Positions 11,201 through 18,988 of a DNA stretch of 64,000 nt are shown one piece after another. The notes beneath the pieces were generated by a model. It was not told the origin of the DNA, did no database searches, and was given only the letters and a program-made list of their open reading frames with translations. The DNA lies in the NCBI GenBank assembly GCA_017307755.1, contig JAFKGQ010000012.1, positions 372,001 through 436,000 of the forward strand, read 5' to 3'. Both the position numbers and the translations under genes were made by a program. Each line of letters begins with the position of its first letter. Within the stretch, counting starts at the first letter, position 1. This DNA comes from Chitinophagaceae bacterium (GTDB taxonomy: Bacteria > Bacteroidota > Bacteroidia > Chitinophagales > Chitinophagaceae).

Positions 11201-12457
11201 CCAAACGCCAATGTCAGCTACCTGGATAATGCTCTTCGCACCAGTACATCATTGACCGGAGCGATGATCACTACTTACGAATACAACCCTTTGATCGGTC
11301 TTACCAGGGAAACCGACCCGAAGAGGATGTCGACTACTTATACCTATGACTTATTGGGAAGATTAAGTACTGTCAGGAATACGAATGGCGCTGTGGTTAA
11401 ACAATATTGTTATGATTATGCCGGGCAGCCTGCTCATTGTTTTATCAACAGCGATGTGCAACCCTATCAGTATTATTGGTCGCTCGATCGTACGGCCATT
11501 TGTGATATTCCCCATCATCAGGCATCGGTGGCATTGGTTAACTTATATACATTCGCTAACATATTTTCTCCATATGCTCCTCCTTTTACAGAATTCTTTG
11601 GAGATGATCAGTTAAGATCCCGTCCAAGCGATGGTTATTATGTGTACACAAAGACCTTTGCAATAGGGGTGCCCAGTAATTTTTATGTTAGTGGAGGGCG
11701 GATATTTTATACAGGGGTCTGCAGCGGCGGAGTCCCTCCTTTTTCATTAAAATATTCAGATTCAATTAAGAGTTACAATATTTGCGATTCAGCCTATCCT
11801 ACAAAGTATGTGTATACAGTTAACAATGACACGCCTGCCCTGGGAAGGACTTTATACAATACTTTTATGTTAAACACGCCGGTACCTGATGGATACTACT
11901 TGTATAATAAGAAAACGTATCATACGAAAAACGGACTGGTCGATAGTGCCGTGACCTGTCCCGTAGTATTTTTGTTGAAGTACACAGATTCCATTAGGAA
12001 GAATAATATCTGCGACTCTGTCTATCCTACCAAAAATGTATATATAAGGAACAATGACACACCTGCCATCGGAAGGGCATTGTATAATGATCGTTCAATG
12101 ACTTCTTTGGTGGTTACTGGTTATTATTTGTATAATAGGATTGTCTATCATGTCAGGAATGGAGTGGTAGATAGCGCGCTGTTGTGCTCGACACTTTACC
12201 CTCCTCAGCTTACATGGCATAGCATATTTGGTAATTTCAGTACCAGTAGTAGAAATGTTTGCAGGTTTATCGGTGGCACTAATTATTGGTTCAGGAGTAC
12301 ATCAAATACGATTGCAATAGGTGATATTCTTTATGTCGACTCTTCAGGAACAACACCTGTTGGATTTGGCTGTATAAGTGACCGTGTGAAGATTTACATT
12401 TTAAATAATGACGGATCCTTAGACTCCATTAAAAACTGTTCGTTTCCCATTAATTAA
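8246..12457 (+). CDS. RHS-repeat protein with C-terminal 76-residue tandem repeats
   Basis: A 1403-residue secreted protein starting at MKRSLWAFLLCLFLSIKVGN, with signal peptide ending VFGQ. Most of it is the beta-rich shell typical of Bacteroidota RHS proteins, with opening motif SLGVFGQTAVNYFTGTPQIS and RHS/YD repeats towards the end (TTYTYDLLGRLSTVRNTNGA, DNA about 11330-11400). It has no RHS core motif with DPxG; instead, after KQYCYDYAGQP, it switches to a Tyr/Asn/Cys-rich tail with two clear 76-residue tandem repeats (11750-11977 and 11978-12205) and a worn third copy. Each repeat runs KYxDSI..NICDS.YPTK through to GxVDSA..C. It precedes a second RHS gene by 30 bp in the same direction. 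It may be a shell or adhesin partner of that protein; its role is not known. Confidence 0.85.
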   Translation: MKRSLWAFLLCLFLSIKVGNVFGQNIEVNKILSKELYPQSPSAASLGVFGQTAVNYFTGTPQISIPLAGIQYKGLSVNLTLMYQNTAGNKPDAFPGYYGNGWLLTCGGAITLISKGISPADIGPSQSIPVLPYATNDANWKDSSTLSSDMYGKKMFYDYAGRRYDEFAYTFGGSSGTFYSDYNDTLVYHQGPYQHIKTTQGEDLTVQKIIYGGKRPIRLPVEEQGPNDFLQWIPECLGTGCWANHYRDTTFQNGLTYSFIITDSRGVKYTFGGTDESIEFTRSGVRAGYPDMLDQNTIPTTWYLTSIQSPNGVIIKLVYKRGKLYTIGTSYVKGMVITSNKDITTNVFAGSTAMPYSQMVSGTLYNPTYLDSIITPVSIAKFNWSEANGQLPYSIDNTLSDNYNGFSPYVFRFYADVANTTHMDKKFSNKLDGFVISDVTGTTNKAVQFNYTNDTTTRLKLLSVRIQGPSGIDGSQVYNFEYDTLRLPPYRSFKTDKYGYYNGRNLLTLTTNANYYVGFLNDTSQLNAYIRSREPDSAFTQAEILHKVIYPTGGYTVYEYENNRYGKFTSNWPVTVVSNTGDSIGGGLRIKRITNYDFVAHKASEKKYFYYNGYATGGRTSSGVLSFKPVFYAHYNGPITAPHIAGVETNQIYTGATINYTQFSTDPLYPATYARSSPVTYSEVTEKYADGSYTVYKFKNYDNGYQDRPAENILVDNPAIGKSWGEDDVNNLDLERGQTLSENRYDTTGVLRMKNTFEYNDNPLRFNSNVRVLKTIPNPAFSENFPTLRYLAYLIYTYYPYLKKQIAYEYINSTDSIVSVKSYVYDSTYRSLVQQTTIESDSSIRTTINRYPPDMVALGQTTPYQTMVNAHQVSPVIEMEDQVNGIKVFRQINAYAQGLSDNALLILPSTISAQYRNQTPETRLRYKKYDSLGNLLSSWQPGGVKTNYVWGYARSSPVAKIVNASYDSVLVALGGATQVNNMANQPNANVSYLDNALRTSTSLTGAMITTYEYNPLIGLTRETDPKRMSTTYTYDLLGRLSTVRNTNGAVVKQYCYDYAGQPAHCFINSDVQPYQYYWSLDRTAICDIPHHQASVALVNLYTFANIFSPYAPPFTEFFGDDQLRSRPSDGYYVYTKTFAIGVPSNFYVSGGRIFYTGVCSGGVPPFSLKYSDSIKSYNICDSAYPTKYVYTVNNDTPALGRTLYNTFMLNTPVPDGYYLYNKKTYHTKNGLVDSAVTCPVVFLLKYTDSIRKNNICDSVYPTKNVYIRNNDTPAIGRALYNDRSMTSLVVTGYYLYNRIVYHVRNGVVDSALLCSTLYPPQLTWHSIFGNFSTSSRNVCRFIGGTNYWFRSTSNTIAIGDILYVDSSGTTPVGFGCISDRVKIYILNNDGSLDSIKNCSFPIN
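11750..12205 (+). repeat. Tandem coding repeat, 2 x 228 bp (76 residues) plus degenerate third copy
   Basis: Copy 1 is 11750-11977 and copy 2 is 11978-12205, in frame within the first RHS gene. Shared landmarks are NICDS, YPTK, NNDTPA.GR.LYN, GYYLYN, a Y.. .NG.VDS segment and a closing Cys. A third diverged copy follows up to the stop (N-V-C, AIGDILY, NNDGSLDS, C). The DNA copies share the block AACAATGACAC and flanking bases but differ at many synonymous sites, so the duplication is old rather than recent. Confidence 0.8.
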
Positions 12458-12487
12458 TATGATTCAGGACATTAATACTGACATACA

Positions 12488-15400
12488 ATGAAGAAAATAT
12501 TTATATACCTTATATTTTTATCGGGCATTTCCAGGTACAGTTTAATGGCCCAAACCATTACCCCTAATACGCAGGCCACATCATACGGGACAACGCAGGC
12601 ATTACATACAATGCCTGCTGCTTATGACAGCAGTATTCAATACAGTTTTGTACGGACCTATACTCCTTCAAGGCCGTTTGCGTTTGGCACCCAGGTGATG
12701 GACACTTCGCGTAAGCTCAAAGAAGTAAAGATATCTACTCAATATATTGATGGACTTGGACGAGTATTTCAGACGGTAGATAAAAGCATTAGTTCTTCCG
12801 GCTATGATCTTGTTACTCCCGTGGAATATGACAGTATGGAAAGGATAATCTTCAAATATTTGCCATATGCAGCTACAGATAGCAGCGGCGGTATGAAAAG
12901 AGACCCCTTTAACGCACAAAAAAGCTTTGGGAACAACTTTTACAATCCGGGAAATGATCCTTCGGGGGAGCGGTTTTTCTATGGAACATCGACATACGAC
13001 GCCTACCCGGGAGGTCCTGTTATTAAATCGACCTCTCCAGGTAACAGCTGGGCGGGCAATGGAAGAGGGACTGGTACAAGCTATGAATCCAACGGTGACA
13101 ATGAAGTAAGGATCTGGCAGATTGATACTACGGAACAGGCGGTTCCTTCCAGTACCCGTTTTTTTAGCAAAGGGCAGCTACAGCGGATTGTTTCCACAGA
13201 TGAGCAAGGGCATATGACAATAGAATATAGGGACAAGCAGGGAAATAGTATCCTGAAAAAGGTGCAAATGACCGGCACCGACAAGACCAGTCATACAGGA
13301 TGGCTGTGCACGTATTATGTGTATGACGTATTTAAGAATTTACGTTTTGTGATCCCACCCAAGGCGGTTGAGTATATCACTGCACATGGCTGGGACCTCA
13401 ATAGCGACCCGGACTTGACTAATAACCTTTGTTTTCGCTATGTATTCGACAGCAGGGGACGTATTATAGTGAGAAAGGTGCCCGGAGCCGGGAAGGTAGA
13501 GGCGGTTTATGATGCCTGGGACAGGCAGGTAATGTCGCGGGACAGCAACCTCACCTTTCAGGGGAAATGGCTGATCACTCAATATGATATTTTCAATCGT
13601 CCCGTGAAGACTTATTTGTGGAATAATTCCCAAAGCAGGAGTAGCCATGCAGCCCTTGCCGCCGACACCGTCGCTTACCCTGTTTTAAGTGGAACGTATG
13701 TCTTACTGACCCAAACGTACTATGATGACTATAGCTGGGTCGGCGGTAGTGGCAGCGGACTGTCGGCGTCCTTCAAGCTTTCAGAAACCACCACCGGCTT
13801 TTTAGACCCTTCCAGTACGGCAGCACCCTATCCCGATCCTTTCCGTCTGCAGGGAGGATTAATTGTAGGCCCTGGGGCCGACTCTGCAAAAGGATTGGTC
13901 ACTGGCACACGCGCGCTTATCCTGGGGACAAACAATTATCTATACAAACTGAATCTCTATGATAAAATTGGCAGGATAATTCAGACCCAAAGCACGAATA
14001 TGGCAGGAGGCGTCGATTATTCTACCACTCAATATAGCTTTGACAACAAGGTATTGGTGACAAGGGTCCACCAATCTCTCCCCGGGCTAAGTCCGGATTC
14101 TGTTGTCATACTGACGAAATATTTATACGATAATGCCGGCCGATTAGTAGAAACAAAAAAGACGCTGGACAGCTTTCCGGAAGTCAGCCTTGCACGAAAC
14201 ACATACAACGAGTTGGGCCAACGGCTGCAGAAGAAATTAGGGCAACAGTTAAATGGAAATGCCTATTCCTCCAATCCTATCGAGTCACTGAATTACGATT
14301 ACAACATCCGGAACTGGCTTACAGGAATCAACAGGTCGTTTGCCACTGGAAACATCAATGGTAGCTATTTCGGCATGCAATTGAGCTATGATTTTGGGTT
14401 CAATGTGCCCGGGAATGGGCATTATAATGGCAATATCGCCGGTGTTCGCTGGCGTAGCAAGGGCGATGGAGAACAGCGTGCCTATGGATTCCTGTATGAT
14501 ACAGCCGAGCGGCTGTTGAGGGCGGATTTTACACAGAACAACGGGGCTTGGAATACCAGTGCCGGACTTGACTTCAGCGCAAAGCTCGGTGACGGAGCCA
14601 ATCCCGTTACTGCGTACGACGCCAACGGGAATATCCAGTTCATGAGCCAGAAAGGATGGAAGATATCAGGCAGTTCGCTTATCGATAGCCTGGTTTACCA
14701 CTATACTTCTTCCAACAGCAACCAACTGAAGAATGTGATCGATGGCGACAACGATCCCAATACAAAGCTGGGTGATTTTCGAACCTCGGCGCTGGCCCCT
14801 GTCCAGAATAAAGATGCCAATACGGTGGATTATAATTACGACGGCAACGGCAACCTTATACGGGATCTGAATAAGGACATCGACACATCCGCCGGGGCTC
14901 CGGTGACGTACAATTTTCTTAACCTGCCTGATACCATCCGGATCAAAAATAAGGGAATGATCATTTTTACTTATGATGCTATAGGGAATAAGCTGTCAAA
15001 GCTCGTCCAGGAAACAGCCAGGCCGGATAGTAGAACACAATATATAGGCGGTACCATCTATCAGGACAATAAACTTCAATCCATTGGCACGGAGGAGGGA
15101 AGGATACGATATACCCGGAAATATTTTAAATCCGGAGATAGCGCTAACAAATACTTCTTTGATTATTTTATCCGGGACCATTTGGGCAGCACCCGTATGG
15201 TATTGACAGAGCAATTGGATACGACGGTCTATGGAGCGACTATGGAGATGAGTTCCCGGGCAAAAGAGAAAGCATTGTTTTACAATATCGACAGTTGCAG
15301 CTATTCTGTCGATTCTGTGCCGGGTGGTTATCCGCCGGACAATACTACAAACCCCAATAACTTTGTGGCGAAAGTGAATGGGAGCACACACCCCATGGGG

Positions 15401-16888
15401 CCAGCCATTCTGTTGAAGGTCATGAGCGGCGACTCGGTGACTATAGTAACAAAAGCATTCTTTCGGAGTGGTGGCCCGACATCTCAAACGCAGAGCGCTT
15501 TTCCCAGTATACTTGCCTCCCTGGCAGGTGGCTTGGTAGGCATGACAGGCGGTAGTCACGGTGGCTTCTCCGACCTGAACAACCCAAGCTCCAGCCCGGT
15601 GGCGGGTTCGATCACCTCTTTTATGAATACCTATGACGGAACGCCGGCTACAACTCCCAAGGCCTATCTCAATTGGATGCTACTGGACAAACAGTTTAAA
15701 TATGTTGCAGATGGAGGTCAAAGCGGTGCAGTTCCCGTCGTCACACCCGATCAATTGCTATCCTTGCCTGCCGCGTTCAAGCTTCAAAAGAGCGGTTATT
15801 TATATATATGGGTGAGCAACGAAACAAAGGGGTGGGATGTATTCTTTGATAACCTGATAATAACACATTACAGTGGGGCAATGGTAGAGGAAAACCATTA
15901 CTATCCGGGCGGACTCACGATGGCCGGAATTTCTGACAAAGCATTGAAATCAAACTACGCTGAGAACAAATATAAGTTCAACGGGAAGGAACTTCAAAAT
16001 AAAGAGTTCGGAGATGGGACAGGGTTGGAAGACTATGACTATGGAGCGAGAATGTACGATCCACAAATTATGAGGTGGCAAAGGATTGATCCATTAGCTG
16101 AAGCTGGCAGGAGATGGAGCCCTTATAACTATGCAATGGATAACCCGATAAGGTTTATAGATCCTGATGGAATGTGGACTGAAGATGCAAATGGATATTC
16201 TACCAGCGATCCGAATGAAATTAAATCTTTTCTAAGTAGCTTAAATTTTGATAAAGGGCAGAGAGATAAAGCTGTTAAAAAAGGAAAGGAGTATGTAGAC
16301 AAAAAGGCCGATGGGAATCAGTATCAGATGGGCGCGAAGGGTCAGCCAGGAGAAAAAGTCGATTGCTCCGGATTAGTGGGGGCGTGTGTAGTAGCGGGCG
16401 GAGAGACTAATCCTAATCATGGAGATGGTGGTTCAGGAGTAGTTAATATCCAAAACAATACAACGAAACTCGATGATAAGGATGTTGTGGCAGGCAATAT
16501 TGTTACTTTTTACTTTTCTGAAGGATACCCATATCATACAGGGCTCATTGAAGATGTTGTTAAAGACAAGAATGGCAAGATTACAAGCTTTACCATGATA
16601 CAATCATCAAGCGGCGTTGGCCCCAATGAGACAACTGTAACAGTGGGTCAAGGAAAATTGGGTAGTAATATTGCAGGGTATTATAAATGGGATAGTAAGC
16701 CAGATCAGAACTCATCGGGAAATTTAAATACGAATATGCTTGACCCGGTGAAAGTTGGAAATGCGCTATATCAAATTCAAAAATATTCAGACATGGCTAG
16801 TGATGCGCGGGCAAATGGAAATACCCACGTAGCTGCGTATTATCAGGATAAGGCCAATCAAATTTTTAAAAGCGTTTTTGTACAGTAA
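12488..16888 (+). CDS. RHS-core protein with N-terminal DUF6443-like domain and C-terminal NlpC/P60 tip
   Basis: A 1466-residue secreted polymorphic-toxin-like protein. Signal peptide to SLMAQ; then a DUF6443-type opening (SFVRTYTPSRPFAFGTQVMD ... QYIDGLGRVFQTVDKS). Many YD/RHS repeats fill the middle. The RHS core lies near residues 1160-1225, with KELQNKEFGDGTGLEDYDYG, RMYDP and PIRFIDPDGMW. After this junction the DNA becomes visibly more AT-rich and the protein changes to an NlpC/P60-like cysteine hydrolase: D1292-C1293-S-G-L-V and H1350 in YPYHTGLIEDV are the likely catalytic Cys and His. Such tips cut peptidoglycan peptides, or are transglutaminase/acyltransferase relatives. A small lipoprotein gene follows after 22 bp and is the natural immunity candidate. 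Target and secretion route (type IX is plausible) are inferred. Confidence 0.85.
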   Translation: MKKIFIYLIFLSGISRYSLMAQTITPNTQATSYGTTQALHTMPAAYDSSIQYSFVRTYTPSRPFAFGTQVMDTSRKLKEVKISTQYIDGLGRVFQTVDKSISSSGYDLVTPVEYDSMERIIFKYLPYAATDSSGGMKRDPFNAQKSFGNNFYNPGNDPSGERFFYGTSTYDAYPGGPVIKSTSPGNSWAGNGRGTGTSYESNGDNEVRIWQIDTTEQAVPSSTRFFSKGQLQRIVSTDEQGHMTIEYRDKQGNSILKKVQMTGTDKTSHTGWLCTYYVYDVFKNLRFVIPPKAVEYITAHGWDLNSDPDLTNNLCFRYVFDSRGRIIVRKVPGAGKVEAVYDAWDRQVMSRDSNLTFQGKWLITQYDIFNRPVKTYLWNNSQSRSSHAALAADTVAYPVLSGTYVLLTQTYYDDYSWVGGSGSGLSASFKLSETTTGFLDPSSTAAPYPDPFRLQGGLIVGPGADSAKGLVTGTRALILGTNNYLYKLNLYDKIGRIIQTQSTNMAGGVDYSTTQYSFDNKVLVTRVHQSLPGLSPDSVVILTKYLYDNAGRLVETKKTLDSFPEVSLARNTYNELGQRLQKKLGQQLNGNAYSSNPIESLNYDYNIRNWLTGINRSFATGNINGSYFGMQLSYDFGFNVPGNGHYNGNIAGVRWRSKGDGEQRAYGFLYDTAERLLRADFTQNNGAWNTSAGLDFSAKLGDGANPVTAYDANGNIQFMSQKGWKISGSSLIDSLVYHYTSSNSNQLKNVIDGDNDPNTKLGDFRTSALAPVQNKDANTVDYNYDGNGNLIRDLNKDIDTSAGAPVTYNFLNLPDTIRIKNKGMIIFTYDAIGNKLSKLVQETARPDSRTQYIGGTIYQDNKLQSIGTEEGRIRYTRKYFKSGDSANKYFFDYFIRDHLGSTRMVLTEQLDTTVYGATMEMSSRAKEKALFYNIDSCSYSVDSVPGGYPPDNTTNPNNFVAKVNGSTHPMGPAILLKVMSGDSVTIVTKAFFRSGGPTSQTQSAFPSILASLAGGLVGMTGGSHGGFSDLNNPSSSPVAGSITSFMNTYDGTPATTPKAYLNWMLLDKQFKYVADGGQSGAVPVVTPDQLLSLPAAFKLQKSGYLYIWVSNETKGWDVFFDNLIITHYSGAMVEENHYYPGGLTMAGISDKALKSNYAENKYKFNGKELQNKEFGDGTGLEDYDYGARMYDPQIMRWQRIDPLAEAGRRWSPYNYAMDNPIRFIDPDGMWTEDANGYSTSDPNEIKSFLSSLNFDKGQRDKAVKKGKEYVDKKADGNQYQMGAKGQPGEKVDCSGLVGACVVAGGETNPNHGDGGSGVVNIQNNTTKLDDKDVVAGNIVTFYFSEGYPYHTGLIEDVVKDKNGKITSFTMIQSSSGVGPNETTVTVGQGKLGSNIAGYYKWDSKPDQNSSGNLNTNMLDPVKVGNALYQIQKYSDMASDARANGNTHVAAYYQDKANQIFKSVFVQ

Positions 16889-16910
16889 CAGTTTTTAAAT
16901 TTTATCCATA

Positions 16911-17513
16911 ATGAAGGTGGTTTTAAAATTAGTGGCAGGAATTAGTTTCTGTATATATATAGTCGGGTGTAATAGCCAAGGGAGTGACTCGAACCCAGCT
17001 CAACCTGCTGGCATAACCTCTGATACAATAAAGCCTGTCAGTAAGAAAGCTGATACAGGAGCTTTTAATCCAATGAATCTGCCTAAGATTTTACAGGATT
17101 ATGTTAAAGGGTACAAGAACACTATTGAGGTTGACACCTCTTTTGACTATAATGGGAAAAAATTAAACATTGTCTTTAAGCACTATTGCACCTACGATAG
17201 CGCGCTTCATCTGCCAAGTAAATATGTCGGGGTGTATGGCCTTAAGGAATTTACCACACACAATTTTAAATCTACTCTAAAAATCAGCTCAGGAGAGAGT
17301 GTAATAATCGATACGGTTATTACTAAGGAAATCTTTAAAGACAGAACCTTTGAGGAAGAAAAATTGTATGGAGCCTTATTGTATCCTAACCTTTCTTTTT
17401 CTGAAAAAGGTATAACGATTGATTATAGCATATCGGTTCCTTTAACTGATGTTGGCGTTGGTGTATCTCTGGAGGGTGGCTATGATGGGAAATTAAGTGT
17501 AAAGAAAGACTGA
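16911..17513 (+). CDS. Small lipoprotein, candidate immunity protein for the RHS NlpC/P60 tip
   Basis: A 200-residue lipoprotein (lipobox IVGC, Cys20) followed by a Ser/Pro/Lys linker and a beta-rich domain of about 140 residues (HYCTYDSALHLPSKYVGVYG, TIDYSISVPLTDVGVGVSLE). I do not recognise the family. It begins 22 bp after the RHS gene and shares its AT-rich composition, the pattern expected of a tip/immunity pair. A periplasm-facing lipoprotein is a sensible place to block a peptidoglycan-cutting NlpC/P60 toxin. A strong hairpin terminator follows at 17536, so this gene closes the RHS transcript. The immunity role is inference from position and predicted location only. Confidence 0.6.
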   Translation: MKVVLKLVAGISFCIYIVGCNSQGSDSNPAQPAGITSDTIKPVSKKADTGAFNPMNLPKILQDYVKGYKNTIEVDTSFDYNGKKLNIVFKHYCTYDSALHLPSKYVGVYGLKEFTTHNFKSTLKISSGESVIIDTVITKEIFKDRTFEEEKLYGALLYPNLSFSEKGITIDYSISVPLTDVGVGVSLEGGYDGKLSVKKD

Positions 17514-17535
17514 CGATATAGGGAGGGAAAGAGAT

Positions 17536-17563
17536 AGCCGCAGTGCGAACTGCGGCTTTTTTA
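17536..17563 (+). terminator. Rho-independent terminator closing the RHS operon
   Basis: Perfect 9-bp stem AGCCGCAGT / ACTGCGGCT with loop GCGA, followed by a run of six T. It lies 22 bp after the lipoprotein stop. A TAATTTTG box at 17562-17569, overlapping the T-run, fits the TAnnTTTG -7 consensus and could serve the next gene, but no TTTG is present at the right distance upstream. Confidence 0.88.
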
Positions 17564-17614
17564 ATTTTGTTATCGAAACTTCCCTAGCTTTACGGTACAG
17601 CAAACAGTTAGACC

Positions 17615-18487
17615 GTGAACACTTCCCTGGAACATTTACCGGAGCATAAGCAAAAGCAGCTGAGAGAGATCACCGGGATCATCGTGAAGGCGGTGGATCC
17701 CGAGAAGGTGATCCTGTTCGGCAGTCACGCCACGGGTCGGTGGGTGGAGCACCGGTATACGGAAGGTGGCATCGTTTACGAGTATATCAGCGACTACGAT
17801 ATCCTGGTCATCACCAAATCCGGGGAGAGCCGCAAGGACTATGAGGTACAAGACCTGATCGAGAACCGCTGCGTGTACAAGACGCCAGTCACGGTGATTA
17901 CCCACGATATTGATTTTGTGAATAAGATGCTCAGGGAAGGCCAGTACTTCTTTACCGATATTGAGAAAGAAGGCATCCTGCTGTATGATGCCGGCAACAC
18001 GCCACTGGCGGAGCGCAAGCCGCTAAGTACTGCGGAGGCAAAAGCTATTGCGCAGCAATACTTCGAGCAGTGGTATGGCGGGGCAAAGGAATTTTACATC
18101 GATGCGCAGAACGCATGCCAGCGGGGAAGTTATAAAAATGCTGCTTTTTATCTTCACCAAGCGACCGAGCGCATCTATAATGCCATCATCCTGGTGCATA
18201 CCGGCTACAAGCCGAAGACCCACAACCTGGACAAGCTGAAACGTTACTCGAAACGCTTCTCCCAGGAGCTGGACGCCGTCTTCCCGGACAACACGCCACA
18301 GGAAAAGCACTTGTTTGATCTGTTGAAACGCGGCTACATCGATACCCGCTACAAAGACAGCTATGAGATCACGGCGGAGGAATTAACCACACTGATCGAG
18401 CGGGTAGGCAAATTACAGGTGATAGCGGAGAGGCTATGCCAGGAGAAAATCCGGTCGTTCGATAACGCAGCTGAGCCCGCGTCATAG
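17615..18487 (+). CDS. MNT nucleotidyltransferase-HEPN fusion protein
   Basis: A 290-residue single-chain fusion of two domains that usually form a toxin-antitoxin pair. Residues 10-140 are a minimal nucleotidyltransferase: G36-S37 in FGSHATGR and D60-x-D62 in SDYDILVI are the nucleotide- and metal-binding residues. Residues 150-280 are a HEPN domain (KNAAFYLHQATERIYNAIIL, KTHNLDKLKRYSKRF, RGYIDTRYKDSY). No RxxxxxH RNase motif is evident, so the HEPN half may bind nucleotides or RNA rather than cut it. In separate MNT/HEPN modules the MNT AMPylates the HEPN toxin. The start is GTG; the distance from the terminator upstream suits an independent promoter. It probably belongs to the mobile element that follows, as accessory or defence cargo; that assignment is inference. 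Confidence 0.8.
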   Translation: MNTSLEHLPEHKQKQLREITGIIVKAVDPEKVILFGSHATGRWVEHRYTEGGIVYEYISDYDILVITKSGESRKDYEVQDLIENRCVYKTPVTVITHDIDFVNKMLREGQYFFTDIEKEGILLYDAGNTPLAERKPLSTAEAKAIAQQYFEQWYGGAKEFYIDAQNACQRGSYKNAAFYLHQATERIYNAIILVHTGYKPKTHNLDKLKRYSKRFSQELDAVFPDNTPQEKHLFDLLKRGYIDTRYKDSYEITAEELTTLIERVGKLQVIAERLCQEKIRSFDNAAEPAS

Positions 18488-18497
18488 CGAGAGAGGG

Positions 18498-18830
18498 TTA
18501 ACCGGCATAGGTACGTTTAGTTTTGAAATCCCGCAGGGCCATATCGATCAGGTTAAGCACAAACTTTTTGTTCTCCGGTGCTAAGGTGGAAATATCTTCC
18601 AGCCGCTTCAGGGCCTGTTTATCCAACTCCATTTTTGTTTTGCCGAGCAGGTAATCCACCGACACTTCCAGGGCGTCGGCAATTTTAGACACCACTTCTA
18701 CGGACGGCGTAATATCCCCCCGCTCATAGCGGCCAACCACATCCCCCGAGGTTCCGATCATCTTGCCCAGGTCAGCCTGGGAGAGCCCCTTCTTCTTACG
18801 GATCAGGAGCATATTATCGCTTAAACTCAT
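18498..18830 (-). CDS. XRE-family HTH repressor
   Basis: A 110-residue Cro/C1-type DNA-binding protein. The ATG at 18830 (MSLSDNMLLIRKKKG) is preferred over an upstream ATG at 18902, because the helix-turn-helix begins directly after it: LSQADLGKMIGTSGDVVGRYERG (residues about 17-39), then SVEVVSKIADALEVSVDYLL. A short C-terminal helical tail could dimerise (LAPENKKFVLNLIDMAL). It is transcribed away from the primase-like gene, and its stop is 10 bp from that of the MNT-HEPN gene. A divergent repressor in front of replication/recombination genes is the normal control arrangement of phages and mobile elements, so it probably represses the 18989-22678 genes and itself. Confidence 0.85.
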   Translation of the reverse strand: MSLSDNMLLIRKKKGLSQADLGKMIGTSGDVVGRYERGDITPSVEVVSKIADALEVSVDYLLGKTKMELDKQALKRLEDISTLAPENKKFVLNLIDMALRDFKTKRTYAG

Positions 18831-18871
18831 AATGATAAGTATTGAAAAAGCCTGTAAAATCAGTGCTTTTA

Positions 18872-18903
18872 CAAAATTAGATGATCGATTGGTCATAAAC
18901 AAT
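18872..18903 (-). promoter_or_regulatory. Possible promoter of the XRE repressor (minus strand)
   Basis: On the minus strand 18879-18872 reads TAATTTTG, an exact match to the Bacteroidota -7 box TAnnTTTG. A TTG lies about 20 nt upstream near 18902-18900 as a weak -33 box. It leaves about 40 nt of leader before the repressor ATG at 18830. Confidence 0.4.
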
Positions 18904-18912
18904 ACAAATAGA

Positions 18913-18945
18913 TTTGGTTTTATTCGGACGAATCGTGTAGTTTTG
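18913..18945 (+). promoter_or_regulatory. Promoter of the primase-like gene with an internal palindromic operator candidate
   Basis: TTTG at 18913-18916 and TAGTTTTG at 18938-18945 match the Bacteroidota -33 and -7 boxes exactly, with a 21-nt spacer. The spacer contains the palindrome ATTCG-GA-CGAAT at 18922-18933, so a dimeric repressor bound there would block the promoter. The ATG of the primase-like gene is at 18989, leaving a leader of roughly 35 nt. The divergent XRE gene is the natural source of that repressor. Confidence 0.55.
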
Positions 18946-18988
18946 TGACGGATAAGTCTTAACCAAGTCGATCAAAATTTTTTTCCAC

